This document shows, piece after piece, positions 9,638-18,591 of a stretch of 58,987 bases of DNA. A program made the position numbers and the translations under genes. Position 1 is the first letter of the stretch. Each line of letters begins with the position of its first letter. Origin of the DNA: Halalkalibacterium ligniniphilum (GTDB lineage: Bacteria; Bacillota; Bacilli; Bacillales; Bacillaceae_D). The stretch lies in assembly GCF_000334155.1 (NCBI RefSeq), contig NZ_ANNK01000052.1:1-58987 (forward strand), given 5' to 3'. Under the pieces are notes generated by a model. The model ran no database searches and was not told the origin of the DNA. It saw only the letters and a program-made list of their open reading frames with translations.

Positions 9638-10237
9638 ATGATTATTGGCTTAACGGGTGGAATTGCAAGTGGAAAAACAAGTGTGTCAAAGATGTTTAAA
9701 GAGCTGAAAATTCCCGTTGTTGATGCGGATCAAATTGCCAGAGAAGTGGTTCAACCTGGAGAGGATGCGTATAAACGAATAGTGGCTCATTTTGGTAAAG
9801 GCATTCTTCAAGAGGACGGTACAATTGAACGAAAAAAATTAGGTGCGATTGTTTTTAATGATGACTCAGAACGGAACGTGTTAAATGGCATTGTTCACCC
9901 TGCAGTCCGTGAAAGAATGCAGAATCAGCGGAAGGAGTATGAGGCACAAGGAGCAAAATCCATTGTTTTTGACATCCCTCTTTTATATGAAAGCAACCTC
10001 TTTCATCTTGTTGATAAGGTTCTTCTCGTCTACGTAGATGAAGCGGTCCAACTAAAAAGGTTGATGGATCGAGATCAAGCAGGGGAAGAAGATGCACAAA
10101 GTCGAATCAGCTCACAGCTCCCTTTAAAGGGAAAAATCGAAAAAGCTGATGCAGTGATTAATAATAACGGAACATTGGCTGAAACGAGAGCACAGCTTGA
10201 AAAGATTTTGGATGAATGGAACGTAAAACCCTCATGA
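9638..10237 (+). CDS. coaE: Dephospho-CoA kinase
   Basis: CoaE phosphorylates the 3'-hydroxyl of dephospho-CoA with ATP, the last step of coenzyme A synthesis, in the cytoplasm. The 199-residue P-loop kinase has Walker A GGIASGKT at 7-14, the VVDADQIAREVVQPG substrate segment and the DIPLLYE motif near 108-114. AAAGGAG lies before the ATG. The stop codon is inside the downstream terminator stem, so this gene ends the polA-mutM-ytaF-coaE group. Confidence 0.96.
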   Translation: MIIGLTGGIASGKTSVSKMFKELKIPVVDADQIAREVVQPGEDAYKRIVAHFGKGILQEDGTIERKKLGAIVFNDDSERNVLNGIVHPAVRERMQNQRKEYEAQGAKSIVFDIPLLYESNLFHLVDKVLLVYVDEAVQLKRLMDRDQAGEEDAQSRISSQLPLKGKIEKADAVINNNGTLAETRAQLEKILDEWNVKPS

Positions 10238-10260
10238 TAATAAGCGTGAGGGCTTTTTTT
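10229..10260 (+). terminator. Terminator after coaE
   Basis: Stem CCCTCA...TGAGGG is followed by a C and seven T. It overlaps the coaE stop codon. Confidence 0.8.
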
Positions 10261-10562
10261 GTGTGTAAAAGGGGACAAAGCTGAAATTCCAGGCAGAGAA
10301 AGCAGCAAAGCATTGCGGCATTTCGCGCTCACACCTTTTTATAAAGGTTGTATATTTGTTGCCAACTTTGCGAAAAGAGCCAACACGTTTAAACATGATG
10401 CTTGATGGAGGAAAACCTCTAGGGATTCGTGGAATTTTTTCTTTTCATCAAAAAAACGAAAAATTAACTGTAAATTAATCGTCCTTTAATTATAAAATAT
10501 GTTATACTATTTTTAAGAAAATGATAATTAAGTATAGCATATATATGAGAGGGGATAAGACA
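10238..10562. promoter_or_regulatory. coaE-gapB intergenic region
   Basis: The gap carries the coaE terminator tail, an AT-rich stretch and the gapB promoter with its two CcpN-type boxes (listed separately). I see no gene. Confidence 0.5.
10498..10541 (+). promoter_or_regulatory. gapB promoter with two CcpN boxes
   Basis: An extended -10 (TGTTATACT) ends at 10508 and has no good -35. TATGTTATACT at 10498-10508 fits the published CcpN consensus TRTGHYATAYW at all 11 positions and covers the -10. A second perfect match lies on the minus strand at 10531-10541 (AGTATAGCATA), about 20 bases upstream of the start codon. In B. subtilis CcpN represses gapB under glycolytic conditions; the same control is inferred here. 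Confidence 0.78.
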
Positions 10563-11594
10563 ATGAAAGCTAAAGTAGCGGTTAACGGGTTTGGACGAAT
10601 TGGAAGAATGGTATTTAGAAAAGCCATTCTTAGTGACAACATTGATGTTGTGGCGGTGAATGCATCTTATCCGTCTGAAACTTTAGCGCACTTGATCAAG
10701 TATGATAGCATTCATGGGGCTTTTTCAGGGGAAGTTATCGCAAAGGAAGATGCGTTATTGATAAATGGAAAAGAAGTGAAGCTTCTTCAATCCCGTGATC
10801 CAAGAGACTTACCGTGGAAAGAGCTTGGTGTTGACATTGTCATTGAAGCGACTGGTAAATTTAAAACAAAAGAAACAGCGAGTTACCACCTTCAGGCAGG
10901 GGCCAAAAAAGTCATTATTACAGCGCCAGGGAAAAATGAAGATTTAACAGTGGTAGTCGGTGTAAATGAAGGCGATTACAAGCCTGATGAGCACCATATT
11001 TTGTCCAATGCATCTTGTACAACGAACTGTTTAGCGCCAGTAGCAAAAGTGATTGATGAGTCCTTTGGAATTGAAAGCGGAATGATGACAACCGTTCATG
11101 CGTATACCAATGATCAAAAAAACATTGATAATCCTCATAAAGATTTACGACGAGCTCGCGCGTGTGGACAATCAATTATCCCTACATCAACCGGTGCGGC
11201 AAAAGCGATCTCAAAAGTATTACCGCACTTAGAAGGAAAGCTGAATGGGATGGCATTACGTGTTCCCACTCCAAACGTATCTCTTGTTGACCTCGTTGTA
11301 ACGGTTAAGCAGGATGTAACAGTTGAAGAAGTGAATCTTGCCCTTGAAAACGCGGCTAATGGATCACTTAAGGGTATTCTAGGCTTTACAACAGAACCGC
11401 TTGTTTCCATTGATTTTAATGGAAATGAAAATTCATCGATCGTTGATGGCCTTTCAACAATGGTTATGGGCACTCGCCAAATTAAAGTGTTAGCATGGTA
11501 CGATAATGAATGGGGCTACTCTTGCCGAGTGGTTGATCTCGTTGATTTGGTTGCAGCTGAGATCGTAAAAGCTGCAGAAGTTACGGCCTCATAA
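10563..11594 (+). CDS. gapB: Gluconeogenic glyceraldehyde-3-phosphate dehydrogenase
   Basis: This enzyme interconverts 1,3-bisphosphoglycerate and glyceraldehyde-3-phosphate. The 343-residue protein has the Rossmann motif NGFGRIGRM at 8-16, catalytic C152 in NASCTTNC and H179 in TTVHAY. The cofactor loop reads NASYP (33-37) rather than the acidic NAD-type loop of glycolytic GapA. That is the pattern of B. subtilis GapB, which prefers NADP and works in gluconeogenesis. I start it at the ATG at 10563 (GAGGGG upstream, [11 protein letters not shown] conserved) rather than at the longer frame from 10521. The CcpN boxes support the gluconeogenic assignment. Confidence 0.96.
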   Translation: MKAKVAVNGFGRIGRMVFRKAILSDNIDVVAVNASYPSETLAHLIKYDSIHGAFSGEVIAKEDALLINGKEVKLLQSRDPRDLPWKELGVDIVIEATGKFKTKETASYHLQAGAKKVIITAPGKNEDLTVVVGVNEGDYKPDEHHILSNASCTTNCLAPVAKVIDESFGIESGMMTTVHAYTNDQKNIDNPHKDLRRARACGQSIIPTSTGAAKAISKVLPHLEGKLNGMALRVPTPNVSLVDLVVTVKQDVTVEEVNLALENAANGSLKGILGFTTEPLVSIDFNGNENSSIVDGLSTMVMGTRQIKVLAWYDNEWGYSCRVVDLVDLVAAEIVKAAEVTAS

Positions 11595-11712
11595 TTGAAT
11601 AAGCTTCTATCGTTTGCTCCATACTAAGCAAGTCGTCTCTCCCTTTAATTGAAACGAAAAATAGACATTGCTCAAATGTGACATGAGTGGTTCTTAAGAT
11701 AAGCAAAAGTTA

Positions 11713-11741
11713 TTGCATTGAATTTCTAAAACCAGTATACT
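11713..11741 (+). promoter_or_regulatory. speD SigA promoter
   Basis: TTGCAT (11713-11718), a 17-base spacer and TATACT (11736-11741) form a good SigA promoter. It leaves a leader of about 140 bases before speD. That leader includes a dyad (GTTAG...CTAAC, about 11798-11820) and a small GCAT hairpin just before the ribosome binding site. Confidence 0.7.
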
Positions 11742-11889
11742 GTTTTTCGTGAACTTCAATTAAAGCAAATTAGGAAGAGTTTTGTTACAGAAAGGGTTAG
11801 GACCTCTCTGGACTAACTTTCCCCCCGTGTAATGAAACATTCCTACATGCTTGAGAAGGCATGAATTTTTTAAAAGGGGGATTCAACTT

Positions 11890-12273
11890 ATGGACACTAT
11901 GGGTCGTCATGTAATTGCCGAGCTTTGGGGCTGTGAAGTGGAAAAGTTGAATAATATGAACTACATCGAACAAGTATTTGTCGATGCTGCATTAAAGGCA
12001 GGAGCTGAAGTGCGTGAGGTGGCTTTTCATAAATTTGCCCCTCAAGGAGTAAGTGGAGTCGTGATTATTTCAGAATCTCATCTTACGATTCACAGTTTTC
12101 CTGAGCATGGTTATGCAAGCATTGATGTCTACACATGTGGAGATCGAATCGATCCAAATGTGGCATCAAACTTTATTGTCGAAGCTTTAGGTGCTAAAAC
12201 GAGTGAAGTCGTTGAGTTACCAAGAGGTATGGGACCGATTCAAGTTGAAAAATCAAAAGCAAATGCATTGTAA
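11890..12273 (+). CDS. speD: S-adenosylmethionine decarboxylase proenzyme
   Basis: SpeD makes decarboxylated S-adenosylmethionine, the aminopropyl donor for spermidine. The 127-residue prokaryotic proenzyme self-cleaves at the Glu62-Ser63 bond ([14 protein letters not shown], 61-73), and S63 becomes the pyruvoyl group. His68 and Cys83 positions are also conserved. I chose the ATG at 11890 because AAAAGGGGG precedes it and the length matches the 126-residue B. subtilis protein; the frame is open from 11851. In B. subtilis speD follows gapB in one operon. Here it has its own promoter and a terminator on its downstream side. Confidence 0.95.
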   Translation: MDTMGRHVIAELWGCEVEKLNNMNYIEQVFVDAALKAGAEVREVAFHKFAPQGVSGVVIISESHLTIHSFPEHGYASIDVYTCGDRIDPNVASNFIVEALGAKTSEVVELPRGMGPIQVEKSKANAL

Positions 12274-12282
12274 ATGAATACT

Positions 12283-12311
12283 AAGAGGTGCCAATTGTGC
12301 ACCTCTTTTTT
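12283..12311 (+). terminator. Terminator after speD
   Basis: Stem AGAGGTGC / GCACCTCT with a seven-base loop and a run of T. Confidence 0.85.
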
Positions 12312-12404
12312 GATTATATGGGTTAAATCACGAGTTCTACACGTGGGAAAACGGCTGACGGTCAATTTCGAGTCCCTTTGGGGGTTGTCGGTAAAGTGCC
12401 CTTA

Positions 12405-12642
12405 GTAGGGAGAAATCGAACGTGTATGATTGAACATGCGAACAATGCACAACCTTAGCGGAGGAAAAATACATAGACTCCTGCGGAAAGGCAAGGGTGA
12501 GACCCCAAAGTGCAAAAAGCACGAGGAGACTTACTAGCCGCTCGCGGAAAGTGAAGGATATTTCCAAAGCGAAGGTTATGCATCAACGATCATGACGTTC
12601 AGATTTCTTATCAATCAAAACTCTTTTGTCCAAATTGATGCT
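12405..12642 (-). repeat. Dispersed repeat, copy C (degenerate, inverted)
   Basis: On the minus strand this aligns along its length with copies A (51163-51406) and B (57752-57988). Shared blocks include GCACAACCTTAGCGG, AGACTCCTGCGG, AAAGCACGAGGAG and AACTCTTTTGTCC. The terminal GGCTGGGACA inverted repeats are largely lost, so it looks like an older copy. Confidence 0.8.
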
Positions 12643-12860
12643 TTCATCAAGTTGTCTTTATCCTTGGCTTTATTTGTTCATTCGTCTAATGTGGTATAAT
12701 ATAGAAGGAAGATGGAGATTATAAAGCATTTAGGCTCTCGCTTAGGAGGCGTGCTTGTATAAAGCGACTTGTCACTTTCACTCTTTTTCTATATCATAAA
12801 AGGTAAGAAAAAACGTCGAAGAATGGAACGCTGCAGGATGCAGCTAGTGGAGATGATTGT

Positions 12861-13319
12861 ATGCGATGTCCAGCATGTCATCATAATGGTACACGAGTGC
12901 TTGATTCACGCCCAAGTCATGAAGGGCGTTCAATTAGGCGAAGAAGGGAATGTGAATCATGTAACCACCGTTTCACGACCTTTGAAATGGTGGAGGAAGT
13001 TCCGTTAATTGTGGTGAAAAAGGATGGAACCCGTCAAGAGTTCAGCCGCGACAAAATTCTACGTGGCTTAATTCGGGCATGTGAAAAACGCTCGGTACCT
13101 TTAGAAACATTAGAAGGAATCGTGAATGAAGTAGAACGAACGTTACGCGGCAAGGGAAAAAATGAAATCGACAGCAAAGAAGTAGGTGAGCTTGTCATGG
13201 AGCAGCTTGCTGCCATCGATGACGTAGCCTATGTTCGATTTGCTTCTGTATACCGACAGTTCAAGGATATTAATGTGTTTATCCAAGAATTAAAAGAGTT
13301 AATGGAACGGAACCAATAA
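12861..13319 (+). CDS. nrdR: Transcriptional repressor NrdR
   Basis: NrdR represses ribonucleotide reductase genes when dATP is abundant. The 152 residues have an N-terminal zinc ribbon (C3, C6, C31, C34, with the [15 protein letters not shown]-contact region) and an ATP-cone nucleotide-binding domain (about 46-136, starting [16 protein letters not shown]). The length equals that of B. subtilis NrdR. GTGGAG lies before the ATG. It sits directly upstream of the dnaB-dnaI loaders, the standard Bacillus neighbourhood, with a terminator between. Confidence 0.96.
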   Translation: MRCPACHHNGTRVLDSRPSHEGRSIRRRRECESCNHRFTTFEMVEEVPLIVVKKDGTRQEFSRDKILRGLIRACEKRSVPLETLEGIVNEVERTLRGKGKNEIDSKEVGELVMEQLAAIDDVAYVRFASVYRQFKDINVFIQELKELMERNQ

Positions 13320-13325
13320 AAGAAG

Positions 13326-13362
13326 GGAGCTTAAAGCGTACGTTGCTTCAAGCTCTTTTTTG
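13326..13362 (+). terminator. Terminator after nrdR
   Basis: Stem GAGCTT-AAGC / GCTT-AAGCTC followed by six T. A second hairpin (GACTGCT...AGCAGTC, 13385-13408) without a T-run lies in the dnaB leader. Confidence 0.75.
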
Positions 13363-13492
13363 GCGACTAGTGCGCCTGTTGTTAGACTGCTGGGGAGACT
13401 TAGCAGTCAATCTACTTTTTACAAGTAATAATAGTAGAACAATTGCCTTTATAATAGAGAAAACGTTGAACAAGGGAGAGGGGGAGAAAACC

Positions 13493-14953
13493 ATGAGCTG
13501 GCATTGGAAGGAGTTACTTCCTGTCGATCGGTATACGGTTCGTACAGCAGATTATCTTAATGACCTTGACCAAAAAGTAGTAACCTTACTGTATCAACCA
13601 CTTATCGGGACGATGGCTTACGGCTTATACCTAACCCTTTGGAGTGAACTTGAGCGGGATGAGTATTGGAGCAAGGAGCAAACCCATCGCCATTTAATGT
13701 TAATGATGGGGGTGACACTGGAAAATATTTACCAAGAACGAAAAAAGCTAGAAGCTATTGGGTTGCTTCGTACCTATAAGCGCAAAGATCAGGAGACAAC
13801 GTCTTATCTGTATGAGCTGCAGCCACCAATGTCCCCTCAGCAGTTTTTTGAAAATGATGTGTTAAGTGTGTATATCTATAATCGACTCGGAAAAAGTCAA
13901 TACCTTGCGCTCCGGGATCGTTTTATGGTGGATGTGGTTGATAAAAATGAATACGTGGAAACGACATATTCCTTTGATGAAGTGTACACGTCATTGCATC
14001 ATTCGGAAATTGTTTCAAATCACCAGTCAGAAATGGGAGAGGCTCTTTCTATGAGCGAAAAGCAAGAGCTTTTGTATAAGAGAGGCGAGGATGAGCTCTC
14101 ATTTGCAAAGAGTTCGTTTGATTTCGAGCTAATGAAAAACGATTTGTCGAGCTATATTGTCCCAGAAAACGTGCTGACAGAGGAAGTGAAACAGACGATC
14201 CTGAGGCTTGCGTTCGTTTATCGGATTGAACCGCTACAAATGAGTCGGATTCTTCAACAAGCTTTAATCCATGATGATGAGGTTGACATAGGGGAGCTAC
14301 GAAAACGTGCTCAAGAATGGTACAAGCTTGAGCATGGAAATGAACCGCCAACACTCGCGATGCAAACACAGCCTGTTAAACATCGAACAATGGTAAAGAA
14401 GGAAGCACAAACGGAGGAAGAGAAAGTGGTGGCTCTCTATGAAACGACGTCACCGTTAACCTTGCTTGAGAGTCGTTCAGACGGAGCAAAGGTTCCGCTT
14501 GCTGATGTGAAAATCATTGAAAATTTATTGATTGATTATCAATTACTTCCTGGTGTGGTGAATGTTCTCCTTGATTATGTATTAATGCGAAACAACATGA
14601 AGCTGTCTAAATCATTAATTGAAAAAATAGCTGGGCATTGGGCTCGCAAAAAGGTTAAGACTGTCGTGGAAGCGATGAAGCTTGCAAAGGAAGAATACAA
14701 TCAAAGTGAGGAACGAAAAAAGCAAATCGAGCAAGGAAAGCACCTTGGAAGACCACCTGCAAATGGAAGGCGGAAAAACACACGTCGTGATACCCTACCG
14801 AAATGGCTTCTTAATGAGCAAGCGAATCTAGAGCAGAATCAAAATGTAGCGGCGAAAAAAGAGACGACAAAGAGCTTTGATGAAGAAAAACGAGAATTTG
14901 AGCGACTTATGGAGGAACGGAAATTACGCATGCAGCGAAAGGGGGAAGACTAG
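13493..14953 (+). CDS. dnaB: Replication initiation and membrane attachment protein DnaB
   Basis: This is the Bacillus-type DnaB, a helicase co-loader and not the helicase. With DnaD and DnaI it brings the replicative helicase to oriC and to PriA-restart sites. The 486 residues begin MSWHWKELLPVDRYTVRTADYLNDLDQKV, a helical winged-helix DDBH1 module (about 1-200). The DnaD-like DDBH2 domain lies near 330-430, where the tract LIDYQLLPGVVNVLLDYVLM is recognisable. The tail is very charged (KKETTKSFDEEKREFERLMEERKLRMQRKGE). The ATG at 13493 is chosen because GGGAGAGGGGGAG precedes it; the frame is open further upstream. dnaI begins immediately after its stop. Confidence 0.93.
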   Translation: MSWHWKELLPVDRYTVRTADYLNDLDQKVVTLLYQPLIGTMAYGLYLTLWSELERDEYWSKEQTHRHLMLMMGVTLENIYQERKKLEAIGLLRTYKRKDQETTSYLYELQPPMSPQQFFENDVLSVYIYNRLGKSQYLALRDRFMVDVVDKNEYVETTYSFDEVYTSLHHSEIVSNHQSEMGEALSMSEKQELLYKRGEDELSFAKSSFDFELMKNDLSSYIVPENVLTEEVKQTILRLAFVYRIEPLQMSRILQQALIHDDEVDIGELRKRAQEWYKLEHGNEPPTLAMQTQPVKHRTMVKKEAQTEEEKVVALYETTSPLTLLESRSDGAKVPLADVKIIENLLIDYQLLPGVVNVLLDYVLMRNNMKLSKSLIEKIAGHWARKKVKTVVEAMKLAKEEYNQSEERKKQIEQGKHLGRPPANGRRKNTRRDTLPKWLLNEQANLEQNQNVAAKKETTKSFDEEKREFERLMEERKLRMQRKGED

Positions 14954-15892
14954 GTGGAATCGATTCAATCGTCTTTAAAACAATTTTCAACTGGAAACCG
15001 CAATTTTCAGCAGCGATTACAAGCATTAAAGGAAACAGTGCTTCAGGATCAGTATGTTCAACAGTTCTTACGTGAACATGAAGAAGTCGATGATACGATG
15101 CTTGAACAAGGTCTTCCGAAGCTTTATGAGTTTCAGAAGGAGCAACATCATTGTGCCCATTGTCCTGGTCTCCAAGCGTGTCCGAACATGATGAAAGGGT
15201 TCCAACCCACTCTGATCGTCAACCGTCATTTCCTTGATCTTCAGTATAACCCTTGTTCAATTAAGATAGAGGTCGAACGTGAAAAACGAAAGCAATCGTT
15301 AATCAAATCACTGTACATTCCTAAAGAAATTTTAGAAGCGCGCTTTGACAATGTAGAGTTTGATGGTGAACGCTCACATGCCAGCAATGCAGCACTTAAT
15401 TTTGCTTTGACGGCGAAGCCGGGAGAAGATGGGCATGGTCTCTATTTTTATGGGAAGTTTGGTGTCGGAAAAACGTATCTGATGGGTGCGATCGTCAATG
15501 ATTTAAAAGAGAGAGAGATTGATTCGGCGATTGTGTATGCCCCTGATTTTTTTCGGGAAATGAAATATGCGATTGGGGATGGGACGTTTCAACAGAAGCT
15601 TGATTATGTAAAGTCAGCAGCTGTCCTTATTTTAGATGATCTTGGGGCAGAAGCAATAACAAGCTGGACGCGTGATGATGTGCTTGGAGCGATTCTCCAG
15701 CATCGGATGATGGAGAAATTGCCAACGCTTTTCACCTCAAATTATGATTATGATGAATTGGAGAAGCATCTTTCGTACTCAGATAAAGGTGGCACTGAAG
15801 AGCTAAAGGCAAAACGGGTAATGGAACGGATTCGGCATTATACGACACCTGTGTTTGTTGAAGGGAAAAACCGGCGTGCGCATCGTCCGTGA
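14954..15892 (+). CDS. dnaI: Primosomal protein DnaI, helicase loader
   Basis: DnaI is the AAA+ ATPase that loads the replicative helicase with help from DnaB and DnaD. The 312 residues have an N-terminal helicase-binding domain with a zinc site (C67, C70, C76 in HHCAHCPGLQAC, plus C101). The ATPase core has Walker A GKFGVGKT (167-174) and Walker B LILDDLGAE (DD at 228-229). The start is GTG directly abutting the dnaB TAG stop, with GGGGGAAG upstream inside dnaB. The length matches B. subtilis DnaI (311). Confidence 0.96.
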   Translation: MESIQSSLKQFSTGNRNFQQRLQALKETVLQDQYVQQFLREHEEVDDTMLEQGLPKLYEFQKEQHHCAHCPGLQACPNMMKGFQPTLIVNRHFLDLQYNPCSIKIEVEREKRKQSLIKSLYIPKEILEARFDNVEFDGERSHASNAALNFALTAKPGEDGHGLYFYGKFGVGKTYLMGAIVNDLKEREIDSAIVYAPDFFREMKYAIGDGTFQQKLDYVKSAAVLILDDLGAEAITSWTRDDVLGAILQHRMMEKLPTLFTSNYDYDELEKHLSYSDKGGTEELKAKRVMERIRHYTTPVFVEGKNRRAHRP

Positions 15893-15956
15893 CGCCCTTC
15901 ATTATCTATGTTAGTATGGAACTAGCAGACTTTGAAAACGTTGGGGGTTTAACGGC

Positions 15957-17069
15957 ATGAGTATTGATGCAATATTGGAGCGAGCGGTCAGTGGGGAACG
16001 GATTTCCATGGAGGATGCAGTCAAGCTTTACGAAAGTGACGAAGTTGAAAAGATGGGCGAAGCTGCGAATAAAATCATGGAAAAATGGCACCCTGAGCCG
16101 ATCACAACCTTTGTAATCGGACGAAATGTCAATTATACAAATTTTTGTGATACGTATTGTCGGTTTTGCGCATTTTATCGTGCACCTGGTTCAAAAGAAG
16201 GGTACGTGCTTAGTGATGATACGATTTTTCAAAAAATCCAAGAAACGATCGATGTTGGTGGAACGGAAATTTTAATGCAAGGGGGAACAAACCCTGATTT
16301 GCCGCTTAGCTATTATACTGAGCTGCTTCAAAACATTAAAAAGCGGTTTCCTGATATTTGGATGCATTCCTTTTCTCCTGCGGAAATTTGGAAAATCGTT
16401 GAAGTATCAGGCTTGTCTCTTGAAGAAGTGTTACGGGAATTAAAAGAAGCGGGGCTAGATAGCATGCCTGGTGGTGGAGCTGAAATTTTAACCGAGGAAA
16501 CCCGCCTTCGTGTCAGCCGTCTGAAAATTACGTGGGAGCAGTGGATTGATGCGATGAAAATGGCGAAAAAAGTTGGCATGCACGGCTCAGCGACGATGGT
16601 GATTGGGTTTGGTGAATCATTTGAAGAGCGTGCTTTGCACCTTCAGCGAATTCGTGATGCCCAAGACGAAACGGAGTGCTTTACGGCATTCATTTCTTGG
16701 CTCTTCCAGCCTGAAAACACCGGGATGTATAAAACGAAAAAGCTAACACCACGTGATTATTTAAAAAATGTCGCGATTTCACGGATCTTCCTTGATAATA
16801 TTCCAAACTTCCAGTCTTCCTGGGTTACAATGGGACCAGAAATTGGAAAGCTCTCTCTTCAATACGGATGCAACGACTTCGGAAGCACAATGATTGAAGA
16901 AAATGTCGTATCTGCTGCTGGAACGACACATAAAGTGAACACAAATAAGATTCTTCGCTTAATTCGCGAAGCGGGTAAGATTCCTGCGCAGCGGACAACA
17001 GCATATGATATCATTCGTGTCTTTGACGAAGCTGAATCAGCGGAAAAAGACTTTGTGATGCAAAACTAA
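15957..17069 (+). CDS. mqnC: Cyclic dehypoxanthinyl futalosine synthase (MqnC)
   Basis: This radical SAM enzyme cyclises dehypoxanthine futalosine in the futalosine route to menaquinone. The 370 residues carry the CX3CX2C iron-sulfur motif C64, C68, C71 (NFCDTYCRFCAFYR). The MQGGTNPDLPL, SFSPAEI and DSMPGGGAEIL segments typical of MqnC/CofH-like proteins follow. Assignment to MqnC rather than MqnE or CofG/H rests on recalled motif patterns and length. In B. subtilis the position between dnaI and ytxC holds ytxB and menaquinone comes from the chorismate/men route. The alkaliphile B. halodurans is known to use the futalosine route. No other mqn gene is in the window. AACGTTGGGGG precedes the ATG. 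Confidence 0.85.
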   Translation: MSIDAILERAVSGERISMEDAVKLYESDEVEKMGEAANKIMEKWHPEPITTFVIGRNVNYTNFCDTYCRFCAFYRAPGSKEGYVLSDDTIFQKIQETIDVGGTEILMQGGTNPDLPLSYYTELLQNIKKRFPDIWMHSFSPAEIWKIVEVSGLSLEEVLRELKEAGLDSMPGGGAEILTEETRLRVSRLKITWEQWIDAMKMAKKVGMHGSATMVIGFGESFEERALHLQRIRDAQDETECFTAFISWLFQPENTGMYKTKKLTPRDYLKNVAISRIFLDNIPNFQSSWVTMGPEIGKLSLQYGCNDFGSTMIEENVVSAAGTTHKVNTNKILRLIREAGKIPAQRTTAYDIIRVFDEAESAEKDFVMQN

Positions 17070-17083
17070 ACAATCGGTGTCCA

Positions 17084-17116
17084 CCTCGCTCTAGTATAGG
17101 AGCGGGGGTTTTTTGT
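17084..17116 (+). terminator. Terminator after mqnC
   Basis: Stem CTCGCTC / GAGCGGG (one G-T pair) extended by GG, then a run of T. Confidence 0.75.
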
Positions 17117-17310
17117 ATGTTAAGAAACTATAAGTTTTTTAACATAGCCGTTTATCGATGTAGTTATTGAAGGTCTAAGGATGGCGAAAAAATTCAATCA
17201 TGTTTTCGAAGAGGAGACATAGGATGAAGTAGAGCCTGTCAACGAGCGATTCCACACAGCGGTGTTCTATATATAGTGGTCATTTTCTTGGAAGGTAAGG
17301 AGGAGTGCTT

Positions 17311-18165
17311 GTGATTTCGATTCATTTTGAGGAAAAAAGTGACTGTCAGCAGCTGTTTCAGCAATTAAGTAGCTATATGAAGCGCTATGCAAAGTTTGGT
17401 TTAAAAGGACATGTACAAGCTGAAGGTTCAGAAATGATTCTTGTGAACTATGAAAATGAGCACGTGAACTTCTATGACTCATTTCAACCTTTTCTTGCTT
17501 CGGTTCTGACGGAATATGTGATTGCCACGAAAGAAGAGGAGTGGCTCCTCGATATTATTGAGACAATGTTTTATTTTACAGATGAAGAAGAGCAGCAGCA
17601 AATTTTAACGATTGCACGGGCAATTTTAGAAGGAGATCGAAAGGATTTGCCCTCACTTTCTCCATTTTTTAATCGACGGGCATTTGTCTATGAGGCATTC
17701 TCAAAGCATATCGAAGAGGAAATGACCTTTTATTACGAACCGTTCATAACCTTTCGGCTTCGGGAGTATGGTGAAATGTTAATTGATTGTGTAGAAATTG
17801 CCATTGATGAGTATATGATGGAGCAAGAATATCAAAATATGGTCGAGGATTTTCGCCAATACATTCGATTGAAGAAACCAAAGCGGGATAAGCTCATCCT
17901 AGTTCATGACGGAACCTTCACCTTTTACGATGAGCATGCTTGCAAAATTTCAAAAGAAGAAATCTTATTTCATCTCCAAGAGGATCTTGTATTTGAGCAA
18001 GGAGTGGCAATAGAAGAAATGGTGATTAGTCCACTTGTTTGCATGCTGCCTGAAACGGTGAAAGTGTTCTCAAATAACAACGAACATGGTGTGATCTTAA
18101 CAATTCAGACGATTTTTCAAGAGAGAATGGAGCTCTATCCTTTGGAAAAATTTAAATTAAATTAG
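17311..18165 (+). CDS. ytxC: YtxC-like sporulation protein
   Basis: This 284-residue soluble protein is acidic, with many Glu-rich helices and no membrane segment. It matches the YtxC family (Spo_YtxC) in length and in position between the dnaI region and thrS. Recognisable segments are TMFYFTDEEEQQQILTIAR and FINFRLREY-like FITFRLREYGEMLIDCVEIAIDEYMMEQEYQ. Its molecular function is unknown; the family is restricted to endospore formers. I prefer the GTG at 17311 over the GTG at 17305 because AAGGAGG at about 17297-17303 gives a proper seven-base spacing. A terminator follows. Confidence 0.8.
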   Translation: MISIHFEEKSDCQQLFQQLSSYMKRYAKFGLKGHVQAEGSEMILVNYENEHVNFYDSFQPFLASVLTEYVIATKEEEWLLDIIETMFYFTDEEEQQQILTIARAILEGDRKDLPSLSPFFNRRAFVYEAFSKHIEEEMTFYYEPFITFRLREYGEMLIDCVEIAIDEYMMEQEYQNMVEDFRQYIRLKKPKRDKLILVHDGTFTFYDEHACKISKEEILFHLQEDLVFEQGVAIEEMVISPLVCMLPETVKVFSNNNEHGVILTIQTIFQERMELYPLEKFKLN

Positions 18166-18194
18166 CCATGAAAACGTTGACATGCATGTAAAGG

Positions 18195-18232
18195 ATCAGG
18201 GCAAGAATTTTAAAAATGCCCTTGATTTTCTT
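18195..18232 (+). terminator. Terminator after ytxC
   Basis: Stem ATCAGGGCA / TGCCCTTGAT followed by a T-rich tract. The tail overlaps the -35 of the thrS promoter. Confidence 0.7.
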
Positions 18233-18250
18233 TATTGCAATCCATATAAT
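18222..18250 (+). promoter_or_regulatory. thrS SigA promoter
   Basis: TTGATT (18222-18227), a 17-base spacer and TATAAT (18245-18250). Transcription would start near 18257, just before stem I of the T-box. Confidence 0.75.
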
Positions 18251-18256
18251 ACTACA

Positions 18257-18531
18257 TATCAACTAGATGATGTTTGAATAGTCGTGATGAGGACATGGGT
18301 CGCATGGACGGTTTCCAGAGAAGGGAGTTAATGGTGAAAGCTCCTTAACATGAAATGCTGACTTACCACCTCTAAACTGCAGCGGGGAAACGAATTTTTT
18401 CGGAGTATCTGTTGCCGGTATGAGCCGTTATACTCAAGCTTGAGCCATTGACATTATTTTTGTTGATGGGAACAAGGGTGGAACCACGAGCTAACACTCG
18501 TCCCTTTTGATGAGGGATGGGTGTTTTTTTA
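18257..18531 (+). promoter_or_regulatory. T-box leader of thrS
   Basis: The leader contains the conserved T-box sequence GGGTGGAACCACG (18476-18488). An intrinsic terminator follows (ACACTCGTCCC / GGGATGGGTGT, 18494-18530, plus T-run). A candidate threonine specifier, ACC followed by A, sits at 18365-18368. Uncharged tRNA-Thr would pair with the specifier and with the T-box bulge, stabilising the antiterminator and allowing thrS expression. Confidence 0.9.
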
Positions 18532-18591
18532 ATGCTTTCTTGACGTGGTTACATTAACTGAATGATAAATTTAATGAAGGAGTTGACAAGC

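Larger units (their letters stand above)
12274..12860. other. speD-nrdR intergenic region
   Basis: This 587-base stretch has the speD terminator, a degenerate copy of the window's dispersed repeat, and an extended -10 (TGGTATAAT, 12692-12700) that probably serves nrdR. I see no credible gene; the minus-strand frame at 12337-12567 lies in the repeat. Confidence 0.5.

Noticed and set aside
12337-12567. 76-codon minus-strand frame
   Set aside because: Lies within repeat copy C; the other copies do not keep the frame.
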